This document shows, piece after piece, positions 11,994-18,508 of a stretch of 51,763 nucleotides of DNA (within the stretch, counting starts at the first letter, position 1; the number at the start of each line of letters is the position of its first letter). The position numbers were made by a program, and so were the translations under genes. Location of the stretch: the IMG/VR virus record IMGVR_UViG_3300045923_000005, positions 1 through 51,763 of that record; one strand, given 5' to 3'. The stretch is from a virus. Below the pieces are notes generated by a model. That model was not told where the DNA came from and did no database searches. It saw only the letters and a program-made list of their open reading frames with translations.

Positions 11994-12278
11994 ATAATCT
12001 TTCTTACGGTAGTTTCTTTCAAGTGTTCTGATAGCGTGGCAATTCGCACATCGTACGACGCATTTTGCTATTTCATTCTTGATGTCTTTCCATCCGTTGT
12101 ACATCAACGATCCTACCGTTTTGGTCTTGGTAGTTTCGTCGACATGATCAAATTCTAACGCTGCTGAATTGGCTTTGTAGCCACAGTCAGTACAGCCTTT
12201 CAACCGTTTGAAACGGGCGACGACTTTGCGTCTGTAGGCTGCACGTTCAATATCAGTAGGAAATCTTACTTTGCGCAT
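11976..12278 (-). CDS. HNH endonuclease inside the tRNA cluster
   Basis: A 100-residue HNH protein: basic N-terminus (MRKVRFPTDIERAAYRRKVV), first knuckle CTDC (29-32), ALEFDHVDE (catalytic His) and CANCHA. The last 18 nt, including the stop, lie within the 5' end of tRNA-Leu(UAG). Processing of that tRNA from a joint transcript would therefore cut the nuclease mRNA at its stop codon. It is co-oriented with the tRNAs, unlike the HNH gene at 6509. Confidence 0.88.
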   Translation of the reverse strand: MRKVRFPTDIERAAYRRKVVARFKRLKGCTDCGYKANSAALEFDHVDETTKTKTVGSLMYNGWKDIKNEIAKCVVRCANCHAIRTLERNYRKKDYARVVE

Positions 12279-12292
12279 GAGATTATATAGTC

Positions 12293-12366
12293 TGGATCAC
12301 CGACTAGGATTCGAACCTAGGTTCTCTGGGTCAGAGCCAGATGTCCTGCCGCTGGACGATCAGTGA
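12293..12366 (-). tRNA. tRNA-Gln(CUG)
   Basis: Loop CTCTGAC (CUG) on a perfect tctgg/ccaga stem. U1-A72, U73 and T arm ctagg/cctag are shared with tRNA-Gln(UUG), so the two look like a duplication. CCA encoded. Confidence 0.93.
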
Positions 12367-12373
12367 ATAATAC

Positions 12374-12448
12374 TGGTGGCGTGGAGAGCTACTAACTCCT
12401 TGCTTCAAGTCCTGCTGGGTGCGATCCAACCTCAACCATAGACACGCC
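12374..12448 (-). pseudogene. tRNA-like element with intact acceptor and CCA
   Basis: GGCGTG/CACGCC acceptor, A73 and CCA are intact, and a GGAG/CTCC hairpin stands in the T-arm position. The T loop and anticodon loop cannot be identified. Either a pseudo-tRNA or another member of the non-canonical group. Confidence 0.45.
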
Positions 12449-12455
12449 ATAAACT

Positions 12456-12531
12456 TGGTGGGTTATGAGAATTACGATATCTCGACCTTACCGGTTAAAA
12501 GCCGGATGCTCTGCCTCTGAGCTAATAACCC
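12456..12531 (-). tRNA. tRNA-Lys(UUU)
   Basis: Perfect acceptor gggttat/ataaccc, anticodon loop CTTTTAA (UUU), A73, CCA. T loop ATCGTAA departs from TTCRANY, as in tRNA-Phe. Confidence 0.9.
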
Positions 12532-12535
12532 GAAA

Positions 12536-12610
12536 TGGAGCGGACGAAGGGAATCGAACCCTCGAGCACAACTTTGGCAAAGTTGGGCATTACCATTCTG
12601 CCACATCCGC
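12536..12610 (-). tRNA. tRNA-Gly(GCC)
   Basis: Perfect anticodon stem caact/agttg, loop TTGCCAA (GCC), U73, T arm aaggg/ccctc, CCA encoded. Confidence 0.93.
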
Positions 12611-12617
12611 GTAAACT

Positions 12618-12698
12618 TGGAGTCCTGCGAGGTTAATGAAGCCTTCTTCGTCTGACGTACACGTCTGCACGCCAACCACTCGCCGAGTGTGACAGGAC
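12618..12698 (-). pseudogene. tRNA-like element with intact acceptor and CCA
   Basis: Seven-bp acceptor (GTCCTGT/GCAGGAC), U73 and CCA, plus a CACTC/GAGTG hairpin in the D position and a TTCATTA loop in the T position on a weak stem. No convincing anticodon loop. Confidence 0.45.
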
Positions 12699-12743
12699 AT
12701 AAACTGGTGGACTACTAAGGCTTTCGCCGCTTCGCCCATGGAT

Positions 12744-12817
12744 TGGTGGACAGTAGGGGAGTCGAACCCCTGTCACCTGGATGCAAGCCAGGCATAATCC
12801 CGCTATACTAACCGCCC
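12744..12817 (-). tRNA. tRNA-Ala(UGC)
   Basis: Perfect anticodon stem cctgg/ccagg with loop CTTGCAT (UGC), A73, T arm agggg/cccct, CCA. The only Ala tRNA seen. Confidence 0.92.
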
Positions 12818-12926
12818 GAATTCAAGCGCGCTCTTTCGTTGTTGCGCGAAACGCCACGACTCGACGTGGTGATGTCTAGACCCGTCATTCCGCAACCGGC
12901 GACGTAAGGTCAACACATCAATCTTC

Positions 12927-13002
12927 TGGTGGGTTTACAGGGATTCGAACCCTGATCTTACCGGTTAAGAGCCGGATGCATTGGCCGTTGTGCTATAAAC
13001 CC
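12927..13002 (-). tRNA. tRNA-Lys(CUU)
   Basis: Perfect acceptor gggttta/taaaccc, T arm caggg/ccctg, loop CTCTTAA (CUU). Anticodon arm nearly identical to tRNA-Lys(UUU). A73, CCA. Confidence 0.94.
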
Positions 13003-13006
13003 AAAT

Positions 13007-13081
13007 TGGCTCCGACTATAGGAATCGAACCTATCCACAGGCCGTTAACAGCGGCACCGCACACCTTGCGCGTCAGTCGGA
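13007..13081 (-). tRNA. tRNA-Asn(GUU)
   Basis: Perfect acceptor tccgact/agtcgga with U1-A72 and G73, both normal for Asn. Loop CTGTTAA (GUU), CCA encoded. The first canonical tRNA read from the cluster promoter. Confidence 0.93.
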
Positions 13082-13147
13082 ATAAATCTTTGCCGTCTCT
13101 CCGGCTGTCACATCGTTTCGCCGATGTACGCTAGCCACCGGGCACCC

Positions 13148-13164
13148 GTAGGAGTTGAACCCAC
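13148..13164 (-). pseudogene. isolated T-arm remnant
   Basis: gtagg agttgaa cccac keeps most of a T arm but has no CCA, partner acceptor strand or anticodon arm. Confidence 0.4.
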
Positions 13165-13187
13165 TTCGATAATTTAAGTCAGGACAA

Positions 13188-13256
13188 CGCATGAGAGTGA
13201 TTCGAACACTCGTTTCCCCCTTAACGGGAGCGTCCTATCCACTAGACGACCATACT
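13188..13256 (-). pseudogene. degenerate tRNA, UAA-like anticodon, no CCA
   Basis: D arm (GTCT/GGAC), anticodon arm (loop GTTAAGG) and T arm (gagtg/cactc) are all present. The variable loop is only 2 nt, the acceptor has a mismatch at 1-72 and no CCA is encoded. If read, the anticodon would be UAA (Leu). Confidence 0.55.
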
Positions 13257-13709
13257 CGGTTTCGACATCAACCTGCAAGCTTAGTCTTTGCCGTGCCTGA
13301 CTTCTACTGGACCAGTTGCAGCCGGTCCAGTAAACCTTGAATGACTGGGACATTTCGGTGTCCCGCACGGCGATGATTTTCACACGCTGATACGTTTCCG
13401 GTTTGCAACCCTACTCACGTATCATCCGACCAGGCAAGTATGTCACTCTACCCTACTTAAAGAGTGCTGGTGCAACTCAACGTTGCCTCACTCAGCAGTG
13501 CTCATGAGCCTCAAGGTGGCAATCCACTTGGCTCTTACTTCTACCTTTACGGCTAGACCAACGCTTACCGTTTCCGGCCTGTTGGTCACGACAGCGTTAG
13601 CCATCGGAATATTTCCTCACTTTCACTGCGGATATAATTTTGTCAAGCAGTGCCACCCTTTGGCGGATGGACCAGAGAAGTTGGCGGCGGAGGCAACCCA
13701 GAAGATAAT

Positions 13710-13731
13710 TTCCGGTTACTGATCCGGAGTC
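13710..13731 (-). repeat. short structured repeat, copy 1
   Basis: ttccggttactgatccgga with gtc following; recurs at 13836-13858 with a one-base longer loop (gttacgtaatcc). Both copies form a TCCGG/CCGGA stem. Confidence 0.5.
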
Positions 13732-13835
13732 TTGGTGTTACCGTTATCTAGACGGACACTTAAAGACAGTTCAACAACATTAGCCTGGCATTTTCGGCGG
13801 TGGTCGTTGCCCACCCATATGTATTGAAGAATATG

Positions 13836-13858
13836 TTCCGGTTACGTAATCCGGAGTC
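13836..13858 (-). repeat. short structured repeat, copy 2
   Basis: Partner of 13710-13731, 126 bp away. The TCCGG/CCGGA stem is conserved while the loop changes length from 8 to 9 nt. Confidence 0.5.
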
Positions 13859-14121
13859 ATCGATGGCTTTACAACCAAACGCTAGTCCATGTTGAGAGGA
13901 CGCTGACCGTATCAAAAGAAATCTTGTTCCAGCGGTTCTGTGGTAGAGTGACCGCGTGCCTGGCATGGGAGAGGGCCCATGAGTTGCGTCGTCAACGTCA
14001 CCTTGTTGGTGACTCCCGGTTTCGACTATCGAACATCCTGTTCGACCTTCTAGTGCGGTTCTCTGACGACCCCATCGAAGGTTCAGGTGCGGTTTGTGCC
14101 GCTACCTCAACCATGAAGACT

Positions 14122-14149
14122 ATTATACTCTAGTTTTCTCAGAAGTAAA
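14122..14149 (-). promoter_or_regulatory. promoter of the tRNA/ncRNA operon
   Basis: TTTACT (14144-14149), 16-nt spacer, GAGTATAATAG (-10 at 14122-14127). It reads into the non-coding leader and tRNA genes. An ATG 7 nt after the -10 opens a 38-codon frame that looks non-coding, although the spacing matches the leaderless gene promoters. Confidence 0.75.
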
Positions 14150-14155
14150 GTCTAA

Positions 14156-14175
14156 GAATTGATCTTAATCAATTC
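14156..14175. other. 8-bp AT-rich hairpin between operons
   Basis: GAATTGAT-CTTA-ATCAATTC is a perfect inverted repeat in AT-rich DNA between the tRNA-operon promoter and the small gene ending at 14264. It may end transcription of the upstream genes; no clear T-run. Confidence 0.35.
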
Positions 14176-14263
14176 GTAATGTTCTGAGGTCTTAAGTTAA
14201 GTACTTCAAGTATCCTATATAGTAGAATCAGGTCAATTCAGTCTTAAGTAATTGATCTAACTC

Positions 14264-14446
14264 TTAAAATTCGTCATCATCCATCAAGTCAATCGCGCGG
14301 CGAGTGTCGAACCGTTCACGGTGATAGGCTTCCGAGCGCCGATGCGGTGCAGCAGCCTGCTTCTTTTCCGTCTTCCTGACATTCCGGTTAATCCTTGTGG
14401 GCTTCCGGTAGTCGATCTCTTTCTCAGTGTTTCGTGGGTCCGCCAT
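14264..14446 (-). CDS. small basic protein (60 aa)
   Basis: A highly charged 60-residue protein (MADPRNTEKEIDYRKPTRIN) with an Arg/Lys-rich middle and an acidic end (DLMDDDEF). Likely disordered. Overlaps the end of the upstream gene by 23 nt in another frame. No family recognised. Confidence 0.6.
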   Translation of the reverse strand: MADPRNTEKEIDYRKPTRINRNVRKTEKKQAAAPHRRSEAYHRERFDTRRAIDLMDDDEF

Positions 14447-14648
14447 ATGTCTCGGCCAGATAGGCCTCTCGTTCAGCTACAGAATGGATGATAGCCTCGT
14501 ATTGCATTTCTGGCATACCGGCTAGCTCTTTGACCGTGAAGTACATGCCACCATAATCGAAATACACCGCGTGTAAATTCAATTTGCCTTCCCAGCGGTA
14601 GATGCCACCCGCTGAGTTAGCTATTTCTATGGCAGTATTTACGTCCAT
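14424..14648 (-). CDS. unknown protein (74 aa)
   Basis: Begins MDVNTAIEIANSAGGIYRWE, a soluble alpha/beta-looking protein. The ATG lies 7 nt after the TATAAT box at 14656-14661, predicting a leaderless message. Function unknown. Confidence 0.72.
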   Translation of the reverse strand: MDVNTAIEIANSAGGIYRWEGKLNLHAVYFDYGGMYFTVKELAGMPEMQYEAIIHSVAEREAYLAETYGGPTKH

Positions 14649-14651
14649 GGC

Positions 14652-14810
14652 TTATATTATACCGTGGTCAGTCTTAGAAGTAAAGTCTGGGCAGGTGTGA
14701 TGGACATGAATGCGGGGATCGTCTTTGTGTTGGAGCAACCACGTCTCACCTATGGCAAATATGCCTAGTATAAAGATGAGTAGAATGATCGATCCTAGTC
14801 GCAACGTCAA
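14652..14810 (-). CDS. possible small membrane protein (52 aa, TTG start)
   Basis: From TTG 14810 the frame reads one hydrophobic helix (LGSIILLIFILGIFAIGETW) followed by a short His-rich hydrophilic tail, and ends inside the promoter of the next gene. A GGAG directly before the TTG belongs to a hairpin (14809-14830). Start codon and reality are uncertain, but the membrane segment is clear. Confidence 0.45.
   Translation of the reverse strand: MTLRLGSIILLIFILGIFAIGETWLLQHKDDPRIHVHHTCPDFTSKTDHGII
14656..14684 (-). promoter_or_regulatory. sigma70-like promoter for the gene at 14424-14648
   Basis: TTTACT (14679-14684), 17-nt spacer and TATAAT (14656-14661), with ATG 7 nt later. The -35 region TTTACTTCTAAGAC closely matches the promoters at 2776 and 14122. 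Confidence 0.75.
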
Positions 14811-14830
14811 CTCCAGGTTGCCCTGGAGTT
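14809..14830. other. 9-bp perfect hairpin
   Basis: aactccagg-ttgc-cctggagtt, immediately after the MazG-like gene. It could end that message or occlude the TTG start of the small membrane ORF. No T-run follows on the minus strand. Confidence 0.4.
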
Positions 14831-15209
14831 ATTTAGCCTTTCGTGCGTATTTCTTCTTGGCGTAACGCTTTGTGAGTTTATCTACGTTGACATTGATGAT
14901 GTCTTGAGCCTTGATATCACTCTTATGAGCAACGGCCAGTAGATAGTAGAGAGCGTCGCCCAACTCTTTCGTAAGTTCTTTCTTCTCTAGCTTCCGCTCG
15001 TCCCGGACGTCCTTCTTGGATCGTTCAGTAACCTTACCTATCGCCACCACGAACTTCAGGACAGCCTCGACAACCTCGGCGGTCTCGCCAGCCAAGCCGG
15101 TCGTCATGACGTAGTTGTCCTTGAGAGTATACTCGCGCTTGCCGGCCTTAAGAGGACGGCTGCTGGACCACATCTTGGCAACCCAGGCTTGGTATTCGGT
15201 GATGTTCAT
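14829..15209 (-). CDS. MazG-like nucleotide pyrophosphohydrolase
   Basis: 126 residues with the all-helical MazG/dUTPase-type signature: GLAGETAEVVEAVLKF (helix with metal-binding Glu residues) and later KELTKELGDALYYLLAVAHK (the ELGD metal site). Enzymes of this group hydrolyse (d)NTPs to monophosphates, often to cleanse or balance nucleotide pools. The ATG overlaps the end of a second MazG-like gene (15206-15469). A Lys/Arg-rich C-terminus (KKKYARKAK) is present. Substrate cannot be read from sequence. Confidence 0.85.
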   Translation of the reverse strand: MNITEYQAWVAKMWSSSRPLKAGKREYTLKDNYVMTTGLAGETAEVVEAVLKFVVAIGKVTERSKKDVRDERKLEKKELTKELGDALYYLLAVAHKSDIKAQDIINVNVDKLTKRYAKKKYARKAK

Positions 15210-15469
15210 ACCGGCTCCCGCTTGAACGTCATAATGCCGTCCAGCTTCACTATCTTGGCCTCGGCATTCTCACAGACCTTGTCATCGCTGACGTAACCTT
15301 CCATAAGGAGAAGCTTGATGACACCTGCTAGGTCGCCCATCTCCAATTCAAGATGATCTTGGTTGCGTGTATTGACACCGAACCTTACCTGCTTGGAGGC
15401 TGCCTGGATGACCTCGGCCGCTTCTTCTTGGAGGATCTGTAGGAGTTCTTCGCGACGGTTAGCTGGCAT
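15206..15469 (-). CDS. small MazG-like protein
   Basis: 87 residues with LQEEAAEVIQAASKQVRFG and LELEMGDLAGVIKLLL, the EExxE and ExxD half-sites of the MazG fold. It overlaps the other MazG-like gene by 4 nt (ATGA), so the two may act together. Smaller than typical pyrophosphohydrolases, and may work as an oligomer. Confidence 0.8.
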   Translation of the reverse strand: MPANRREELLQILQEEAAEVIQAASKQVRFGVNTRNQDHLELEMGDLAGVIKLLLMEGYVSDDKVCENAEAKIVKLDGIMTFKREPV

Positions 15470-15972
15470 TAGTGATTCTCGATTGGTGTGCCGTAAGTGG
15501 GCACAAGCACTTCTTTGGTTCGTACCGGCTGGTTATCCAGGGCACGCTGTAACTGGTTCAGTTGGTCTTGCTTTTGTGCCAACTGGCTCTTTAATGTTCG
15601 GTTCTCTTCCCGGAGATTGACTAGTTCGTCAGCGTCCTTCATGGATTGGAGAATGTTATCGTAGCCCACTACAAGGCAACGCTCATAGTAGATCTGGAAT
15701 GCGTCCGTGGGTCGCATGTTAGATGCGTATACCTGATGCCGGATAAGTGTAATAGGGAACGATTGGATAATCGGTTGTGAAATGTAATGTTCAAAATCAG
15801 ACTCGGCAACTCCGGTAGCCTTGATTGTGGCAATCGCCTGAGCGAACTTGCCTACCTTAGTGCACTGCTCGCTCAATTGGCGACTAGCTTCGGTAGAGTC
15901 ATCGTGAATGGCAGGACCGGCTAATGCCAGCCCTGCCACCATGACGCCCATCATTACGAATAGGCTCTTCAT
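15469..15972 (-). CDS. exported protein with C-terminal coiled coil
   Basis: 167 residues. A Sec signal peptide (MKSLFVMMGVMVAGLALAGPA) precedes a helical domain with two Cys, then a coiled coil (about residues 112-146, NLREENRTLKSQLAQKQDQL). It is adjacent to and co-oriented with the Ser/Asn/Gly-rich exported protein, so both probably act in the periplasm or at the cell surface. No family name assigned. Confidence 0.75.
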   Translation of the reverse strand: MKSLFVMMGVMVAGLALAGPAIHDDSTEASRQLSEQCTKVGKFAQAIATIKATGVAESDFEHYISQPIIQSFPITLIRHQVYASNMRPTDAFQIYYERCLVVGYDNILQSMKDADELVNLREENRTLKSQLAQKQDQLNQLQRALDNQPVRTKEVLVPTYGTPIENH

Positions 15973-15973
15973 A

Positions 15974-16900
15974 TTACTTGCTCAGCACCTTCGTGGTGAT
16001 GCGGTCTTCTACAACGCGGAGCTCTTGATGAGTCACAGCATCGACCGGAGCAGCGGCTACAGGAGCCTCTACCGGAGTAGGAGCGGCCAGCGGAGGGCAA
16101 TCCTCACCAGCTTCTGCCATGGCTTCCTTGATGTCCGCACCTTCGGCATGCATCTGCATACGCTTACAGGCTGAACGCTCAAGACCGGCCTCACGCAGTA
16201 GTTTGGTCTGCTTGATCAGGACGCAATTCTTGTCAACGTAAGTCTTACCAAACGTCAAGCCAAGGATTTGAGTCTGAGCACCGGCAGAAGCCGAACCCAA
16301 GCAGGTGTCCATACCACTCGTCAGTGACGCACTATAAGCAGTGGCTACCGGCTGACGATAGGTCTTCGCAGCTTCATAGGTCACATTGGTGTTATTGGAA
16401 CCGTTACCATTGCCATCAGCAGAGGCACTGGATGTGCCACCGGATACGTTGCCTACAGATGAAGTAGATCCAACAGCACCAATGCTAGTGGTTTGAGTAT
16501 TAGTATTCTTAACAGCACCAGAGGCAATAGAGCTAGAAGCAGAACCGCCGGCACCACCAGTCCCACCATTTGCAACGTTGGAAACATTGTTGGTGTTGGC
16601 ATTGCTGACTTTGTTCGTGTTCGTGCCACCGGTAGCGCTCACATTGTTGGTGTTTGAACTGTTGCCCGAATTATTTAGGGATTGCTGTTGCTGCTGATTG
16701 GCATTGCCGCCAGTAGCAGAAGCATTCCCACCAGTTGCCTTAGAAGAAGAGCTCGCACCGGCTGATGCCGATACATTCACTTCCCATTGGCCAGTGCTCT
16801 GGTTGCAGTTACAGTTCGGCGGTTGCGGGCCATTACAAGCCTGCGCTGCCGTTGCGCCCAAGAGCGCTAGAGCCAGGAAGGCTCCTAGAAAAGATTTCAT
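15974..16900 (-). CDS. secreted Ser/Asn/Gly-rich low-complexity protein
   Basis: 308 residues. A signal peptide (MKSFLGAFLALALLGATAAQ) is followed by Cys-rich CNGPQPPNCNCNQ, then about 150 residues of NNVSATGGTN-type low complexity including a Gln run. A conserved C-terminal domain has SGMDTCLGSASAGAQTQILG and a Cys pair, like exported proteins I recall from other large phages. The low-complexity part resembles amyloid or adhesin repeats, but that is only similarity of composition. The promoter at 16948-16976 drives it with a leader of about 45 nt and a GGAG ribosome site. Confidence 0.75.
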   Translation of the reverse strand: MKSFLGAFLALALLGATAAQACNGPQPPNCNCNQSTGQWEVNVSASAGASSSSKATGGNASATGGNANQQQQQSLNNSGNSSNTNNVSATGGTNTNKVSNANTNNVSNVANGGTGGAGGSASSSIASGAVKNTNTQTTSIGAVGSTSSVGNVSGGTSSASADGNGNGSNNTNVTYEAAKTYRQPVATAYSASLTSGMDTCLGSASAGAQTQILGLTFGKTYVDKNCVLIKQTKLLREAGLERSACKRMQMHAEGADIKEAMAEAGEDCPPLAAPTPVEAPVAAAPVDAVTHQELRVVEDRITTKVLSK

Positions 16901-16947
16901 GATATCTCCATTGATGTAAAGTCAATTCAAATCAAACGTCACGTTCA

Positions 16948-16976
16948 ATTATACTCTAACAAACTTTAAGAGTAAA
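16948..16976 (-). promoter_or_regulatory. sigma70-like promoter for the secreted-protein genes
   Basis: TTTACT (16971-16976), CTTAAAG within the 17-nt spacer, GAGTATAAT (-10 at 16948-16953). Here a leader and ribosome site intervene before the ATG at 16900. Confidence 0.75.
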
Positions 16977-17286
16977 AGACTTGGAAGAGTATTTTGTCCG
17001 ACCATATTAAGTTAACCAACATCAGTACATCGATGATGGCTATGGCCCAGAACAAAATCTTGTAGCGGCGATCCGCAATGGCTAGGATGCCACCGGCGAG
17101 AAGGATCAACCAGAAGAGTTTTACGAACAGAATCCCATTAATGCCGAACTGGGCTATAATATAGGCCATGGATGGGTTGGCTTCCATACCTGACTCAAAG
17201 GTAAGGATGGTCTTGGTTATTAGGAAGTCAACCACACTCAGGGCAGCAAGTATCCAATACACAATCCAAATCTGCTTCTTAACCAT
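16966..17286 (-). CDS. three-helix membrane protein (DUF5658-like)
   Basis: 106 residues from ATG 17286, which overlaps the TAA of the upstream gene (ATGGTTAAG). Three hydrophobic helices are visible: IWIVYWILAALSVVDFLI, GINGILFVKLFWLILLAGG and LFWAIAIIDVLMLVNLIW. The segment DFLITKTILTFESGMEANP between the first two is typical of the DUF5658 family of small membrane proteins. Function unknown. A longer frame upstream overlaps the zinc-finger gene and is rejected. Confidence 0.72.
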   Translation of the reverse strand: MVKKQIWIVYWILAALSVVDFLITKTILTFESGMEANPSMAYIIAQFGINGILFVKLFWLILLAGGILAIADRRYKILFWAIAIIDVLMLVNLIWSDKILFQVFYS

Positions 17287-17488
17287 ACGCGGCTGCGCAG
17301 TTGGCTGAGCAGAATGCACCGATGGTCTTGTTTGGATGACCGAGTGACTTCCAGTATCTGGAAGCAGGCATAAAGATAGGAGGGTATGGTTGGACTTGTT
17401 CGCAACCAACGGTGGCGTTACACTTCAAACAGAACCACGGCATTGGGACCGGAGTATAGACGTCTAGATTTTCTGCGCTACTCGCCAT
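17279..17488 (-). CDS. small zinc-binding protein (69 aa)
   Basis: Contains CLKC, a later single Cys and a C-terminal FCSANCAAAYG, so four or five Cys could bind one zinc ion. The C-terminus resembles MYM/TRASH-type fingers. Overlaps the metalloprotease-like gene by 25 nt and the membrane protein gene by 8 nt. No function assigned. Confidence 0.65.
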   Translation of the reverse strand: MASSAENLDVYTPVPMPWFCLKCNATVGCEQVQPYPPIFMPASRYWKSLGHPNKTIGAFCSANCAAAYG

Positions 17489-18024
17489 GGCTTGCCGTGC
17501 TCATCATAAAACATGTTGTAGAGACCTTCGGTTCGACCGTAGGCTTCAAGTTCCCAAGGGGAATCATAGTAAGCCCACTCGGCCGCGAATGGACCGGCTG
17601 CTTTCTTTGGCTTGGGTTCAAAATATTCAACACCATGGAACATCGTTCCAATGATGTTTTCACCTTTATATAGATCCTTCATCTCACCCAGGACGTACTG
17701 CTTGACGTGTACTAGCTCATGGGCAAGATACTGAAGGGTCTTCTTGTATTTCGTGAGCGGCTTGGTTGCCTTTTTGCTGATGGCGAACTTAGCTAGAGTG
17801 ACGAAGTAATGATCCTTGGTGTCAGATGAAGGATTCATCCAGGCTTCATACTTGTTGAGATCGTCTCGTTCGTCAGGGTCAACTTCATTGCGGTCAACGA
17901 AGTCAATTTGAATGGTTAGCTTTTTGATGCGATACGGTGTAAGGAATCGACCGAGACAATAGCGTGCAAACTGTTTTACAAGCTTGACATCGCGAGGGTT
18001 ATCTAATCCCTTGACTATCAGCAT
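17464..18024 (-). CDS. zincin metalloprotease-like (SprT-like) protein
   Basis: 186 residues. The core is TLQYLAHELVHVKQY, a HExxH zinc site (His102, Glu103, His106). A Glu/Tyr-rich downstream stretch (WELEAYGRTEGLYNMF) may supply the third ligand. No signal peptide, so it acts in the cytoplasm; SprT-like domains process protein-DNA crosslinks, but the relationship is by motif only. A CTAAATA motif and a GAGGGT/ACCCTC hairpin lie in the 40-nt gap upstream. Confidence 0.75.
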   Translation of the reverse strand: MLIVKGLDNPRDVKLVKQFARYCLGRFLTPYRIKKLTIQIDFVDRNEVDPDERDDLNKYEAWMNPSSDTKDHYFVTLAKFAISKKATKPLTKYKKTLQYLAHELVHVKQYVLGEMKDLYKGENIIGTMFHGVEYFEPKPKKAAGPFAAEWAYYDSPWELEAYGRTEGLYNMFYDEHGKPWRVAQKI

Positions 18025-18054
18025 CGGGTGGCTCCAAGAGGGTTGGCTACCCTC

Positions 18055-18061
18055 TATTTAG
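18055..18061 (-). promoter_or_regulatory. possible late-type promoter element CTAAATA
   Basis: CTAAATA about 30 nt before the ATG at 18024, the same spacing as at 5670 and 33629. A 7-bp hairpin lies between it and the gene. Confidence 0.35.
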
Positions 18062-18065
18062 AGGA

Positions 18066-18440
18066 TCACTCAGAAAGCATTGAAACCGAAGAAGAAACAG
18101 AGATACCGTTGATTTCCTTAAGAGAATCGAGGCGGAAGGCTCTCCAACCCTTGGCTTCGACATCCCATACTGAGATTGCAGTGGAATCTGTCTCGGTCAG
18201 GGTGCTTCGTCCACGATTTTCCTCGGGAAGGAAAGCATCGTTGAGTGTGGCCTTCATGGCGCGTTCCTGGCCATTTGCCTTGGTGAACACGACATGTACG
18301 ACGCCTCGACGAAGAGCGGCATGTAACTGTGAAATATCCATCTTCATTTCCTCGGCATGATGTTTGCAAATTTCTCTGTACGAAGGTTCACAACCACCGG
18401 TTTTTTCCAGTGCGCAACCGGTAAATGGACATTTTGACAT
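18066..18440 (-). CDS. WYL_2/Sm-like SH3-fold protein with Cys-rich N-terminus
   Basis: 124 residues. The N-terminal 30 residues carry five Cys and a His pair (CPFTGCALEKTGGCEP), a likely zinc site. The rest has VVHVVFTKANGQERAMKATL, the signature of the small SH3-like WYL_2 domain common in T4-like phages. Its role is unknown. A promoter at 18480-18508 and a GAGG ribosome site precede it. Confidence 0.7.
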   Translation of the reverse strand: MSKCPFTGCALEKTGGCEPSYREICKHHAEEMKMDISQLHAALRRGVVHVVFTKANGQERAMKATLNDAFLPEENRGRSTLTETDSTAISVWDVEAKGWRAFRLDSLKEINGISVSSSVSMLSE

Positions 18441-18479
18441 CGCTCAATCCTCAGAGGGTTTATCCGACTGTAGGATTCT

Positions 18480-18508
18480 ATTATACTCTATGGATGTGTA
18501 AGAGTATA
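18480..18508 (-). promoter_or_regulatory. sigma70-like promoter for the WYL_2-domain gene
   Basis: TATACT (18503-18508), CTTACAC in a 17-nt spacer and GAGTATAATAG (-10 at 18480-18485), followed by a leader of about 35 nt with GAGG near the ATG. Confidence 0.72.

Larger units (their letters stand above)
13257..14110 (-). ncRNA. hairpin-rich non-coding leader of the tRNA operon
   Basis: About 850 nt without a credible gene. A 7-bp stem (13290-13296 with 13365-13371) encloses two hairpins, CTGGACC/GGTCCAG (13307-13330) and GGGACA/TGTCCC (13347-13364). Further perfect hairpins occur at 13388-13424 (8 bp), 13964-13981, 13997-14013 and 14029-14045. A repeated block is at 13710-13731 and 13836-13858, and a pseudoknot-like unit lies at about 13784-13816. 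It lies between the promoter at 14122 and the first tRNA, so it should be transcribed. Confidence 0.5.

Noticed and set aside
12701-12743. Further CCA-ended tRNA-like unit before tRNA-Ala
   Set aside because: No 5' acceptor partner or T arm was found before the next tRNA.
13995-14113. 38-codon frame starting 7 nt after the tRNA-operon promoter
   Set aside because: Low-complexity, Arg/Ser-rich translation over a region better explained by hairpins; no family.
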